From positions 2,697,322 to 2,761,321 of the forward strand of contig NZ_CP039543.1 in assembly GCF_013085545.1 (NCBI RefSeq): a stretch of 64,000 nt of DNA. Direction: 5' to 3'. Source of the DNA: Oceanidesulfovibrio marinus. Lineage in GTDB: Bacteria > Desulfobacterota > Desulfovibrionia > Desulfovibrionales > Desulfovibrionaceae. Below are positions 25,381 through 36,039 of this stretch, in pieces. The translations under genes and the position numbers were made by a program. The notes below the pieces were generated by a model, which saw only the letters and a program-made list of their open reading frames with translations, was not told where the DNA came from and ran no database searches. Numbering within the stretch: position 1 is the first letter of the stretch; every line of letters begins with the position of its first letter.

Positions 25381-25925
25381 TGGCGACTTACAACCTCACC
25401 ACCCCGCTCACCGATGAGGACATCGTCCAGCTCAAGGCCGGCGACGTGGTCAACCTCACCGGCACGATCTACACGGCCCGCGACGCCGCGCACAAAAAGC
25501 TCATCGAGGCCCTGGACAAGGGCGAGACCCTGCCCTTCGAGCTCGAAGGCTCGGTCATCTACTACGTGGGCCCGGCTCCGGCCCCCCCAGGCTGCGCCAT
25601 TGGCTCGGCCGGCCCCACCACCAGCGGCCGCATGGACGTCTACGCGCCGAGGCTGCACAGCCTGGGCGTGAAGGCCAGCATCGGCAAGGGCAAGCGGACT
25701 CAGGAGGTCCGCGACGCCATGGTGCAGTACAAGGGCGTCTACTTCGGCGCCACCGGCGGCGCCGGCGCCCTGCTTTCACAGCGCATCACCGAGTCCGAGG
25801 TCATCGCCTACGACGAGCTCGGACCCGAGGCCATCCGCAAGCTTACCGTCAAGGACTTCCCGCTGCTGGTCGTGAACGACGCCCACGGCGCGGAACAGTA
25901 CGCAACGCCCAACTACGAGCTTTAA
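25380..25925 (+). CDS. Class I fumarate hydratase, beta subunit
   Basis: 181 residues. The ATG at 25380 shares its A with the stop of the alpha gene (TGATG) and has AAGGAGGT upstream. Family features are the start (LTTPLTDEDIVQLKAGDVV), GTIYTARDAAHKK, the GPTTSGRMD loop and FPLLVVNDAHG. It completes the fumarase active site as the swivelling C-terminal half. Confidence 0.93.
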   Translation: MATYNLTTPLTDEDIVQLKAGDVVNLTGTIYTARDAAHKKLIEALDKGETLPFELEGSVIYYVGPAPAPPGCAIGSAGPTTSGRMDVYAPRLHSLGVKASIGKGKRTQEVRDAMVQYKGVYFGATGGAGALLSQRITESEVIAYDELGPEAIRKLTVKDFPLLVVNDAHGAEQYATPNYEL

Positions 25926-25958
25926 AAGCCCGCATACGCAGAATCGGAGGAGATTCGC

Positions 25959-27269
25959 ATGGCTTTGTTTACCAAACAAGAAGCGCTGGACTACCACAGC
26001 TCCCCCCGCCGGGGTAAGCTGGAGGTCATCCCGATCAAGCCCTGCAACAACCAGAAGGACCTCTCCATGGCCTACTCGCCCGGCGTTGCCGAGGCGTGCA
26101 AGGCCATTGTCGAGGACCCGGCCAATGCAGCCCTGTACACCGGCCGCTCCAACCTCGTGGCCGTGGTCTCCAACGGCACCGCCGTGCTGGGCCTGGGCAA
26201 CATCGGTCCGCTGGCCGGCAAGCCGGTCATGGAAGGCAAGGGCGTGCTGTTCAAGACTTTCACGGACATCGATGTCTACGACATCAACCTGGATATCACC
26301 GATCCCGAGCAGCTCGTCGAGGTCGTCAAGACCATGGAGCCCACCTTCGGTGGCATCAACCTGGAGGACATCAAGGCGCCTGAGTGCTTCTACATCGAGG
26401 ACGCGCTCAAGGCCGCGATGAACATCCCCGTGTTCCATGACGACCAGCACGGCACGGCCGTGATCTCCGGCGCCGGAATCATCAACGCCGCCGAAATCAC
26501 CAACCGCAAGATGGAAGACATGAAAGCGGTGGTGGTCGGCGCCGGCGCGGCCGGCATTGCCTGCGCCAAGTTCTACGTCAACCTGGGCATCGATCCCGCG
26601 AACATCTACATGTTCGACTCCCGCGGCCTGATCACCAAGGGACGCGAGGGCCTGAACAAGTACAAGGAAGAGTTCGCCCAGGCCAAGGACGCCACCCTGG
26701 AGGAGTGCCTCAAGGGCGCCGACGTCTTCCTGGGCCTGTCCCGGAAAGACCTGGTGAACAAGGACATGGTCCGCGGCATGGCCAAGAACCCCATCATCTT
26801 CGCCATGGCCAACCCGGACCCGGAGATCACCTACGCGGACGCCAAGGATGCGGTGCCGGACTGCATCATGGGCACCGGCCGCACCGACTATCCGAACCAG
26901 GTGAACAACGTCTCCGGCTTCCCGTACATCTTCCGTGGCGCGCTGGACGTGCAGGCCTCGGAGATCAACGAGGAGATGAAGGTCGCCGCGGCCGAGGCTC
27001 TGGCCGCCCTGGCCAAGGAGCCCGTTCCCAGCGAGATGTGCGACGCTTACGGCGTCAAGGAGCTCACCTTCGGCTACGACTACGTTATCCCCAAGCCGCT
27101 CGACCCGCGCATGCTTGAATGGGAAACCCCGGCCGTGGCCAAGGCCGCCATGGACACCGGTGTAGCCACCGCCCCCATCGACGACCTGGACGCTTACGCC
27201 CTTCAGTTGCGCGAACGCATCGCCTCCTCGCGCAAACGCATCAACGCATTCGTAGAGAGTTATGGCTAG
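25959..27269 (+). CDS. Malic enzyme (NAD(P)-dependent, short form)
   Basis: 436 residues, GGAGGAG before the ATG. It has the malic enzyme N-domain ([32 protein letters not shown]), the metal-binding DIDVYDINL...FYIEDAL and DDQHGTAV segments, and the dinucleotide fold [17 protein letters not shown]. It oxidatively decarboxylates malate to pyruvate. The long phosphotransacetylase-like C-terminal domain of MaeB is absent. With FrdCAB and fumarase it allows fumarate or malate to be partly reduced to succinate and partly oxidised. Coenzyme preference is not clear by eye; NADP would link it well to the Nfn enzyme. Confidence 0.93.
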   Translation: MALFTKQEALDYHSSPRRGKLEVIPIKPCNNQKDLSMAYSPGVAEACKAIVEDPANAALYTGRSNLVAVVSNGTAVLGLGNIGPLAGKPVMEGKGVLFKTFTDIDVYDINLDITDPEQLVEVVKTMEPTFGGINLEDIKAPECFYIEDALKAAMNIPVFHDDQHGTAVISGAGIINAAEITNRKMEDMKAVVVGAGAAGIACAKFYVNLGIDPANIYMFDSRGLITKGREGLNKYKEEFAQAKDATLEECLKGADVFLGLSRKDLVNKDMVRGMAKNPIIFAMANPDPEITYADAKDAVPDCIMGTGRTDYPNQVNNVSGFPYIFRGALDVQASEINEEMKVAAAEALAALAKEPVPSEMCDAYGVKELTFGYDYVIPKPLDPRMLEWETPAVAKAAMDTGVATAPIDDLDAYALQLRERIASSRKRINAFVESYG

Positions 27270-27278
27270 CTGACCCGG

Positions 27279-27311
27279 GCCGCCCGCCTGTGCTGTACGC
27301 AGGCGGGCGGC
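27279..27311 (+). terminator. Strong hairpin between malic enzyme and carrier genes
   Basis: GCCGCCCGCCTG (27279-27290) pairs perfectly with CAGGCGGGCGGC (27300-27311), 9-nt loop, then TCCCTGCATTGGTTTTG. Without a direct T-run it may attenuate rather than end transcription, lowering carrier expression relative to the enzymes. Confidence 0.55.
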
Positions 27312-27389
27312 TCCCTGCATTGGTTTTGATCAATGTCCTGGGGATGCCCCCAACCATCCATCAATTGTCCTATATAAAGTGAGGGGTAT

Positions 27390-28736
27390 ATGACCAAGAA
27401 AATCTTTCTCGCGGTCTCGCTGATCGCCGTCGTGGTACTGCTCACCGTCGGAGTCTGCTTTGCGCAGGACGGCGGCGTGGCACCTTCGGCGGCCCATGCC
27501 TACATCACCCTGGCCATCCTCTTTGTCGCGGCCATTCTGTTCTTCACAGAGGTGATACCGCTCCCTATCACGGCCATGCTCGTCCCTGTATCCCTCTCAA
27601 TATTCCACATCATTCCATCCAAGGCGGCCTTCGCCAACTTCGGCAACAAGTGGGTCATCATCTTCATGGCCATGTTCATCGTGGGCGAGGCCACCTTTGT
27701 CACCGGGTTCGCCGACAAGGTGGGCAAAATGACGGTCAAGCTCTCCAAGGGAAGCGAGGCCAAGCTGCTCATCCTGTCCATGACCTCGGTGGGCATCCTG
27801 TCCGCCTTTCTCTCCAACACCGGCACCACGGTGGTGGCCATCCCCATGATCATGGGCATGTGCGCCAGCGCCAACATCCGGCCCGGCAAGATCCTCATGC
27901 CCGTGGCCTTCGGCGCCTCTCTGGGCGGCACCATGACCCTGGTGGGCACGCCGCCCAACGGCCTGGTCAACTCCGTATTGGAAAAAATGGGCCCGGCAGG
28001 CGTGAACCCCTTCGGCTTCTTCGAGTTCGCCAAGATCGGCATCGTCCTCTTCGTCGTCGGCATCCTGTACTATGCATTCATCGGCAAGAAGTTCCTGCCC
28101 GACTCCGTAGTGGAGTGCAGCGAGGAAGAGCTGGCCCAGAAGCCCAAGCGGCCCGAGAAGATGATCTGGGCCCTGCTTATCTTCGCCTTTGTCGTCGCGG
28201 CCATGGCCACCAAGTTCCTGGCCCTGGAAGTGGCCGCCATGCTGGGCGCCTGCCTCGTGGTCATCACCGGCTGCATGACCATGAAGGAGGCCTTCAAGTC
28301 CGTTGACTGGACCACCATCTTCCTGTTCGCGGGCATGCTCTCCATGTCCACGGCCATGCAGAAGTCCGGCGCCGCCTCAATGATCGCCGAGGAAGTGGTC
28401 ACACTGGTGCACAACCCCTACCTCATCCTCGCCGTATGCTGCGCCATCACAGCGCTGGTGACCAACTTCATGTCCAACACGGCCACGGCCGCGCTCATGG
28501 CACCCCTGGCCATACCGATCGCTGTCCAGGGCGGCATCTCGCCCCTGCCCATCGTCATGGGCATCGCTATGTCGGCCTCAGCCTGCTTCCTGACCCCCGT
28601 TGCCACGCCCCCCAACACCATCGTGCTGGGCCCGGGTAACTACAAATTCATGGACTACTTCAAGGCCGGCTGGCCGCTGCAGATAATCAGCTTCTTCATC
28701 TGCGTGCTGGTCATCCCCATGATCTGGCCCTTCTAG
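27390..28736 (+). CDS. SLC13/DASS family sodium:dicarboxylate (or sulfate) symporter
   Basis: 448 residues with about 11-13 hydrophobic helices and an N-terminal hydrophobic stretch ending in CFAQDG that could be a cleaved signal or first helix. The two substrate/sodium hairpin motifs of the family are visible, SNTGTT near residues 145-150 and SNTATAAL near 370-377, as well as GGTMTLVGTPPN and TPVATPPN. Its place at the end of the fumarate/malate operon favours C4-dicarboxylate uptake; SLC13 proteins in sulfate reducers can also carry sulfate. GAGGGG precedes the ATG. Confidence 0.88.
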   Translation: MTKKIFLAVSLIAVVVLLTVGVCFAQDGGVAPSAAHAYITLAILFVAAILFFTEVIPLPITAMLVPVSLSIFHIIPSKAAFANFGNKWVIIFMAMFIVGEATFVTGFADKVGKMTVKLSKGSEAKLLILSMTSVGILSAFLSNTGTTVVAIPMIMGMCASANIRPGKILMPVAFGASLGGTMTLVGTPPNGLVNSVLEKMGPAGVNPFGFFEFAKIGIVLFVVGILYYAFIGKKFLPDSVVECSEEELAQKPKRPEKMIWALLIFAFVVAAMATKFLALEVAAMLGACLVVITGCMTMKEAFKSVDWTTIFLFAGMLSMSTAMQKSGAASMIAEEVVTLVHNPYLILAVCCAITALVTNFMSNTATAALMAPLAIPIAVQGGISPLPIVMGIAMSASACFLTPVATPPNTIVLGPGNYKFMDYFKAGWPLQIISFFICVLVIPMIWPF

Positions 28737-28752
28737 AACACCCTCCCTTGGC

Positions 28753-28793
28753 AAAACGCCCCTGGAGCGAACTCGCTTCGGGGGCGTTTTTTT
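28753..28793 (+). terminator. Rho-independent terminator after the SLC13 carrier
   Basis: AAAACGCCCC pairs with GGGGCGTTTT, followed by TTT, within 60 bp of the stop codon. The loop is about 20 nt and contains a smaller hairpin (GAGCGAACTCGCTTC). Confidence 0.88.
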
Positions 28794-28981
28794 GTCCGGG
28801 TCCTGGCGGCCGGATTCCGGCTCGACCACCACGCCACAGCGCGTATGCCGATTGAGGGCAAATACACACAAGCCTATCATACCGCTATATTGCACGATTA
28901 CGATTTGCGCTCAAAACAGGACTTGACTATTACTCTCCAGGAAGCAACTTCTTTATAAAACTCACTCTGCGAAGGTGGTAC

Positions 28982-30133
28982 ATGTCTTCAAATTTTACCA
29001 CGAAGTTCGCCATCCCTGAAGTTATCTTCGGAAATGGAGCGATCAAGCACCTTGCCAGCTGCGCACGGGGGCTCGGCGCTCGGCGCATCCTTCTTGTCAG
29101 CGATATGGGTGTGGAGGACGCCGGCTGGGTCCAGATGGTCATGGACCTTCTTGCCCAGGACTCACTGGAGTGCGTCTACTTCAACGAGATCGACTCCAAC
29201 CCGCGCGACAGCCAGGTGCACGCCGGCGTGGAGGTCTATCTCGCGGAAGGCTGCGACGTCATCGTCGCCCTGGGCGGCGGCAGTCCCATCGACACCGGCA
29301 AAGGCATCGGCATCATTGCCGGCAACGGCGGCAACATCGCCGACTACGAGGGCGCCAACCGCATCATGCGGCCCCTGCCGCCCATGATCTCCGCCCCGAC
29401 CACTGCCGGCAGTGGCTCGGACATGACGCAGTACTCCATCATCACGGACGTCTCCCGCAAGGTGAAGATGTCGATCATCAGCCGTTCCCTGGTGCCGAAC
29501 ATTTCCATTATCGACCCCACCATGCTGCGGACCAAGACTCAGGAGCTGATCATCGCCTCGGCCGTGGACGCCCTGGCCCACGCCGTGGAGTCCTATGTTT
29601 CGCGGCTGGCCTCGCCGTTCACGGATCACCATGCCCTGCAGGCCATCCGTCTGTTCGTCGAAAACCTGGAACGCGCTGTGGAGCATCGCGACCCCAAGGC
29701 GCTGGAGCAGCTTTCCATCGCCAGCACGGCTGCGGGCATGAGCTTTTCCAACGCAGGGCTCGGGGCGCTCCACTCTCTGGCTCATTCCCTGGGCGGCATG
29801 TTCGACGTGCTGCACGGCCTGGTCCACCCCATCATGCTGCCCGCGGTCATGCGCTTCAACCTGCCGGAGTGCATAGAAAAAATGGCGGCCATCGGCAGAA
29901 TCACAACGGGCAGGGACCACAAGAACGATGTGTCCGCGGCGTATGCAGGCATCGAGCACCTCGAACGACTTTTCCAAACCCTGAATGTGCCCACACACCT
30001 GCGGGAGATCCTGCCGGACCCGGAGGTACTGGAACCCATCTGCAGAATGGCCGTGTACGACGCGTGCACCATGACCAACCCCCGCGACGTGACATGTGAA
30101 GACCTGCAAAGCATTTGCAAGGAAGCGTGGTGA
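28982..30133 (+). CDS. Iron-containing alcohol dehydrogenase
   Basis: 383 residues, group III Fe-dependent alcohol dehydrogenase. It has the NAD-site glycine motif ALGGGSPIDTGKG near residues 94-106, TAGSGSDMT, and the metal ligands in SAVDALAHAVESY (D, H), LHSLAHSLGG (H) and LHGLVHP (H). AAGGTGG precedes the ATG. It is only moderately similar to the second such enzyme at 33078, so it is not a recent duplicate. Its stop overlaps the kinase start by one base, which links it to that two-component pair. Confidence 0.9.
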   Translation: MSSNFTTKFAIPEVIFGNGAIKHLASCARGLGARRILLVSDMGVEDAGWVQMVMDLLAQDSLECVYFNEIDSNPRDSQVHAGVEVYLAEGCDVIVALGGGSPIDTGKGIGIIAGNGGNIADYEGANRIMRPLPPMISAPTTAGSGSDMTQYSIITDVSRKVKMSIISRSLVPNISIIDPTMLRTKTQELIIASAVDALAHAVESYVSRLASPFTDHHALQAIRLFVENLERAVEHRDPKALEQLSIASTAAGMSFSNAGLGALHSLAHSLGGMFDVLHGLVHPIMLPAVMRFNLPECIEKMAAIGRITTGRDHKNDVSAAYAGIEHLERLFQTLNVPTHLREILPDPEVLEPICRMAVYDACTMTNPRDVTCEDLQSICKEAW

Positions 30134-31420
30134 TGACGACCAACCGACGCAAGCCCATTATGCCCATTGGCGAACCGGACATGTGTCCGCACGCTGCTCC
30201 GGCTCGGCCCGCCCATCTGGAGGACCTCGTCGGCATCGAGCACACCAAGCTCGGTTTCTTCGAGCAGCTTCGCCACAAGATCGAGGAGCTTGAGACCAAG
30301 AACCAGGAAACCGAAGACCGCCGCCGTGAGACGGCCGCCATCCTGGACGGCATCAGCGACCTCATGATGGTGCTCACCGAGGACCTGAAGATTATCTCCG
30401 TGAACCACGTCTTCAACGAGACCTTCCCGGATATTCCCAACCCCGAAGGCCACTACTGCTTCGAGCTTTTCCGCCACGAGACGCACCCCTGCCCGGAGTG
30501 CCCGGCCTTCCGCTCCCTCTCCACCAACAAGGTGTGCAAGGAGACGGCCATCTTCCGCATCGATGGCACCAACCGCCATTACGAGATGATCGCCTCGCCG
30601 CTGAAGAACCAGGAGTGGCCCAAGCACCGCGTGCTCATCTTCAAGCGCGACGTGACCATGGAGAAAATCTACCAGGCCAAGTACTACCAGGCCGAGAAGA
30701 TGGCCACGCTGGGCGTGCTGGCCACGGGCGTGGCCCACGAGGTGAACAACCCCCTGGCGGCCATATCCGGCTACGCCCAGGGGCTGCAGCGCAAGCTGGC
30801 GCGCATCGCCGACGATGTCGATCCTTCCATGGCCGACGATTTCCGCGAGTACACCAAGACCATCGTCAACGAGTGCAACCGCTGCCGGGACATCGTGCAC
30901 TCGCTGCTCACCTTCGGTCATCCGGTCTGCACCTTCTCGCCCATGAGCATCAACGACATCGTTACCGAGACGCTCAAGCTCCTGGAGCACTACTTCAAGA
31001 GCCAGCCGCAGATAAAAGTGCAGACCGCGCTCACCGAGACCCTGCCCATCAGCTTCGGCGACGCGCCCCAGATCATGCAGGTATTGCTGAACCTTTTGAC
31101 CAACGCCGTGGACGCCCTGACCAGCAACCCCGATGCAGCCAGGAACGGCGGGACCATTACCATCCGCACCTCGACCACCCCTGCGGAAGACTGGATTCGT
31201 CTCGAGGTTTCGGATACAGGATGCGGCATTCCCATGAAAAATAAGGACAAGCTCTTCGAGCCCTTCTTCACGACCAAACCCGTGGGCAAAGGCATCGGTG
31301 TGGGATTGTCCACCTGCTACAACATCGTGCGCGGGCACAAGGGTGAAATTACGGTGGAAAGCCAGATAGGCAAGGGCTCCAGGTTCATCGTGGTCCTGCC
31401 GACAAACCCGGACGACATCA

Positions 31421-31428
<8 letters not shown>
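30133..31428 (+). CDS. PAS-domain sensor histidine kinase (cytoplasmic)
   Basis: 431 residues; the ATG at 30133 shares a base with the stop of the alcohol dehydrogenase (TGATG). No membrane segment is visible. A short coiled coil (about 44-68) leads to one PAS domain (about 69-175) that carries an HxxHPCPECPAF insert with C120 and C123, which could bind a metal, Fe-S or haem. The phosphoacceptor is H202 (TGVAHEVNNPLAAISG), followed by NLLTNAVDAL, DTGCGIP and GIGVGLSTCYN ATP-site boxes. It probably senses internal redox state or an aldehyde/alcohol-related signal for its partner regulator; that is inference. Confidence 0.9.
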
Positions 31429-32770
<1,342 letters not shown>

Positions 32771-32788
32771 AGGTTTGAGGCAAATGTG

Positions 32789-32817
32789 CCAAAATGACGC
32801 ACTCTGTGTCATTTTGG
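32789..32817. promoter_or_regulatory. 10-bp inverted repeat downstream of the regulator gene
   Basis: CCAAAATGAC-N9-GTCATTTTGG, perfect arms, 19 bp after the stop codon and centred 189 bp before the -24 element of adh. It is too AT-rich and lacks a T-run for a good terminator, so an activator site is at least as likely. Confidence 0.45.
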
Positions 32818-32990
32818 CCGTCCCTTCCTGACACACCAGTTCAATACACCGATTTTCCTACTTTTTAACACACACCTTCCCCGGCGCACGTTCCTAGGCC
32901 GGGGCCGTTTGTTGCGGGAATGGGTCAGATGGATTCGCCCCAATTCTGGCATGTCACGATAACGCACTGAAATAGCGATTCATACGTTTT

Positions 32991-33006
32991 TGGCCCGAAA
33001 AATGCC
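32991..33006 (+). promoter_or_regulatory. Sigma-54 promoter of adh
   Basis: TGGCCCGAAAAATGCC: exact GG-N10-GC spacing and near-consensus -24 box. It would give a leader of about 60 nt before the ATG at 33078. Confidence 0.7.
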
Positions 33007-33077
33007 TATGGAGTTGTGACGCTGCCAAATGAAAATGGTTTGATCCCCGCCAACCTATTAACCCCATGGAGTGTGTT

Positions 33078-34259
33078 ATGAGTGTTCGTGAACAAGTGTA
33101 CGGTTTCTTTATCCCGAACGTCACGCTCATCGGCATCGGCGCTGCCAAAGAAATCCCTGGTAAAATCCAGGCTCTCGGCGGAACCAAGCCCCTCATCGTC
33201 ACCGATAAGGGTATCGTCGGCGCTGGCATCCTGAAGCAGATCACCGACCTGATGGATGGCGCGGGCATGAAGTACGCCGTCTACGACGAAACCATCCCCA
33301 ACCCCACCGACGAGAACGTCCACAAGGGCGTTGACGTCTACAAAGCCGAGAAATGCGACAGCCTGATCACCCTGGGCGGCGGCTCCTCTCATGACTGCGG
33401 TAAGGGTATCGGCCTCGTCGTCTCCAACGGCGGCAAGATCCACGACTTCGAAGGCATCGACAAGTCCACCAAGCCGCTGCCCCCGTACGTGGCCGTGAAC
33501 ACCACCGCCGGCACCGCTTCCGAGATGACCCGCTTCTGCATCATCACGGACCTCTCCCGTAAGGTTAAGATGGCCATCGTTGACTGGCGCGTGACCCCGA
33601 ACATCGCCGTGGACGATCCGCTGCTGATGGTCGGCATGCCTCCGGCGCTGACCGCCGCCACCGGCATGGACGCCCTGACCCACGCTGTGGAAGCCTTCGT
33701 TTCCACCATCGCCACCCCCATGACCGACGCCTGTGCTGAGAAGTCCATCGAGCTGATCTTCCAGTACCTGCGCGCCGCTGTGGCCAACGGTCAGGACATC
33801 GAAGCCCGCGAAGCCATGTGTTTCGCTCAGTACCTGGCCGGCATGGCGTTCAACAACGCCTCCCTGGGCCACGTGCACGCCATGGCTCACCAGCTGGGCG
33901 GCTTCTACGACCTGCCCCACGGCGAATGCAACGCCATTCTCCTGCCGCACGTCGAGAAGTTCAACCTCATCGCCAAGGTTGATCGTTTCGCGAAAATGGC
34001 CGAAATTATGGGCGCCAACATCTCCGAGATGTCCAAGCGCGACGCCGCTGAAGTGGCTCTCGAAGAGATCAAGCGCCTGTCCACCGACGTCGGCATCCCT
34101 GCCGGCCTAGTCGAACTCGGCAAGCGCTACGGCAAGCAGGTCAAGTTCGAGGACATCGCGATCATGACCGCCAACGCTCAAAAGGACGCTTGCGGCTTCA
34201 CGAACCCTCGTTGCCCCAAGGACGAGGACGTTGCCGCCATTTACGAAGCTGCCATGTAA
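33078..34259 (+). CDS. adh: Iron-containing alcohol dehydrogenase, Adh of the Flx-Hdr locus
   Basis: 393 residues, start MSVREQVYGFFIPNVTLIG as in Desulfovibrio Adh; GGAG precedes the ATG at 33078. The NAD motif is TLGGGSSHDCGKG, and metal ligands lie in GMDALTHAVEAF, HAMAHQLGGF and DLPHGECN. It interconverts ethanol and acetaldehyde with NAD. Codon choice differs somewhat from the neighbours, with more GCT, CGT and GGT codons, which fits a very highly expressed gene. It stands directly before hdrCBA-flxDCBA, the arrangement linked to ethanol metabolism in D. vulgaris. Confidence 0.95.
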   Translation: MSVREQVYGFFIPNVTLIGIGAAKEIPGKIQALGGTKPLIVTDKGIVGAGILKQITDLMDGAGMKYAVYDETIPNPTDENVHKGVDVYKAEKCDSLITLGGGSSHDCGKGIGLVVSNGGKIHDFEGIDKSTKPLPPYVAVNTTAGTASEMTRFCIITDLSRKVKMAIVDWRVTPNIAVDDPLLMVGMPPALTAATGMDALTHAVEAFVSTIATPMTDACAEKSIELIFQYLRAAVANGQDIEAREAMCFAQYLAGMAFNNASLGHVHAMAHQLGGFYDLPHGECNAILLPHVEKFNLIAKVDRFAKMAEIMGANISEMSKRDAAEVALEEIKRLSTDVGIPAGLVELGKRYGKQVKFEDIAIMTANAQKDACGFTNPRCPKDEDVAAIYEAAM

Positions 34260-34283
34260 CTTCCGCGGCTCCTGCCATCTGGG

Positions 34284-34303
34284 AGAGGGGATTCATCCCC
34301 TCT
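34284..34303 (+). terminator. Hairpin after adh
   Basis: AGAGGGGAT-TC-ATCCCCTCT, perfect 9-bp arms, 24 bp past the stop, without a T-run. It probably separates the abundant adh message from hdrC. I saw nothing else convincing in 34304-34509. Confidence 0.55.
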
Positions 34304-34509
34304 TCCGGGTGGCTGCCCGGACAAGACGCTGCAACCTCCAAACCCCTGCGAATAAATCGGACCCCACAAGAACCAAGGCCCCTGAACACACGCGAGAGGC
34401 AGTCTCAAAAAATCCAACATGCCATCTCGCGGGCGTTCCTATTTGAAAAAGCACATCAACCCCTCTTCGGATACGCACCATCAAGCAAGCCACGCACCAA
34501 GGAAAGTTT

Positions 34510-35067
34510 ATGGAAGTCATCAACATCACGAAATCCTACGACCCGGATTTTGTTGCAGAGGTAGAAGCCGAGAGCGAGCAGAACGTTCGGCTTTGCTACC
34601 AGTGCGGCAACTGCACGGCGGGTTGTCCGTACACGTTTGCGTACGACATCCCGGTGAGCCAGATCATGCGTCTGGTTCAGGCGGGTCAGAAGGAGAAAGT
34701 TCTCAGCTGCCGGTCGATCTGGATCTGCGCGACGTGCGAGTCGTGCACGACGCGCTGCCCGAACGACATCGACGTAGCCCGGCTCATGGACGTGCTGCGG
34801 CACATGGCCCGGCGGTACAACTACAACGCCGTGCCCACGGTCCGCACCTTTGTGGACAGCTTTCTCAACTCGGTGGAGAAGCATGGCCGCGTCTTTGAGA
34901 TGGGTCTGATGGCCGCCTACATGACCAAGACGGGCCGTTTCTGGACGGACACCGATCTGAGCCCGAAGGTCCTTCCCAAGGGCAAGCTTTCCTTCAAGCC
35001 ACATCGCATCCAGGGCAGGGACGAAGTGGCCAAGATTTTCGAGCGTTACAAGGAGCAGCAACGATGA
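34510..35067 (+). CDS. hdrC: Heterodisulfide reductase subunit C-like protein
   Basis: 185 residues, with AAGGAAAG before the ATG. It has two ferredoxin-type cluster motifs, CYQCGNCTAGCPYTF near residues 29-43 and CATCESCTTRCP near 73-84, and no membrane segment. HdrC passes electrons between HdrA and the HdrB catalytic subunit. The start of hdrB overlaps its stop (ATGA). It is part of the Flx-Hdr complex that couples NADH oxidation to ferredoxin and heterodisulfide (DsrC-type thiol) reduction by flavin-based bifurcation. Confidence 0.95.
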   Translation: MEVINITKSYDPDFVAEVEAESEQNVRLCYQCGNCTAGCPYTFAYDIPVSQIMRLVQAGQKEKVLSCRSIWICATCESCTTRCPNDIDVARLMDVLRHMARRYNYNAVPTVRTFVDSFLNSVEKHGRVFEMGLMAAYMTKTGRFWTDTDLSPKVLPKGKLSFKPHRIQGRDEVAKIFERYKEQQR

Positions 35068-35960
35068 GCGAGGCGCGCACCTACGGTTACTATCCGGGCT
35101 GCTCCGGCATGGGCACGTCCATGGAGTACGAGCGCTCGACCCGCGCGGTCTGCGAGGCGCTGGGCATCAAGCTTGTGGAGCTGGAGGACTGGAGCTGCTG
35201 CGGTTCCACGCCTGCGCACACGGTGGACCACGTGCTGTCGGCCGCCTTGTCCGGCCGCAACCTGTCCATCGCGGAGTCCATGGGTCTGGACACGGTGATC
35301 ACGCCCTGCCCGAGCTGCCTGACCAATCTGAAGACCGCGACGCACCGCATGGAGAACCCGGAGTTCAGGTCCAAGGTGGACAAGCTTCTGGACAAGCCCG
35401 CGCCCGGCGGTGTGGCGGTCAAGTCGGTCCTGCAGGTCATTTTCGAGGACGTGGGCCCGGATGCCATCCGCGAGAAGGTGGTCCGGCCGCTGGATGGACT
35501 GGCGCTGGCGCCGTACTACGGCTGCCTGATGAACCGTCCGCCCGAGGTGATGCAGTTCGACGATCCGGAGAACCCGACGTCCATGGACGAGATCCTGAAG
35601 GCCCTGGGCGCGGACGTGGTGCCGTACGGTCTGAAGGTGGAGTGCTGCGGCGCATCGCACGGCATTGCCCAGAAGGACGTGGTGACCACGCTTTCGGGCC
35701 GTCTGCTCGACCTGGCCTACGCGGAAAAGGCCGTCGCCATGGTCACGGCCTGCCCCTTGTGCCAGATGAACCTGGATTTACGCCAAGGCCAGATCAACTC
35801 GGCGAACAAGACCAATTACAAGATGCCCATTTTCTACTACACCCAACTTCTCGGCATCGCCCTGGGCCTGCCCGAGAAGGAGCTGGGATTCGATAAACTG
35901 GCGGTGAACCCGGCCCCGGTCCTGAAAGCCATCCAGGAGCCCTCGCATGCCGCGAGCTAA
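35064..35960 (+). CDS. hdrB: Heterodisulfide reductase subunit B-like protein
   Basis: 298 residues with two CCG domains: DWSCCGSTPAH near residue 48 and VECCGASHG near 194, plus CPSCLTN and CPLCQMN. These ligate the noncubane [4Fe-4S] clusters where disulfide is cleaved in the methanogen enzyme. In sulfate reducers the natural disulfide is thought to be DsrC-related rather than CoM-S-S-CoB. Fully cytosolic; it overlaps hdrC by 4 bp. Confidence 0.95.
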   Translation: MSEARTYGYYPGCSGMGTSMEYERSTRAVCEALGIKLVELEDWSCCGSTPAHTVDHVLSAALSGRNLSIAESMGLDTVITPCPSCLTNLKTATHRMENPEFRSKVDKLLDKPAPGGVAVKSVLQVIFEDVGPDAIREKVVRPLDGLALAPYYGCLMNRPPEVMQFDDPENPTSMDEILKALGADVVPYGLKVECCGASHGIAQKDVVTTLSGRLLDLAYAEKAVAMVTACPLCQMNLDLRQGQINSANKTNYKMPIFYYTQLLGIALGLPEKELGFDKLAVNPAPVLKAIQEPSHAAS

Positions 35961-35989
35961 ACAGCCTGGCCGCACCTCCGGCTGTTTTT
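35961..35989 (+). terminator. Attenuator-like hairpin between hdrB and hdrA
   Basis: ACAGCC (35961-35966) pairs with GGCTGT (35980-35985), followed by TTTT, directly after the hdrB stop. A short stem with a T-run in the middle of a functional operon. Confidence 0.5.
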
Positions 35990-36039
35990 CCACGCGCATC
36001 CCCTACCCGGTCACAGCACCTGCCAAGGAGTAGTATTTT

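Noticed and set aside
28923-28959. TTGACT and TATAAA as a sigma-70 promoter for the first alcohol dehydrogenase
   Set aside because: The spacing is about 25 bp, too long for a functional pair; no better promoter was seen.
32946-32963. TGGCATGTCACGATAACG as a sigma-54 promoter before adh
   Set aside because: The -12 GC is missing; the sequence at 32991-33006 fits much better.
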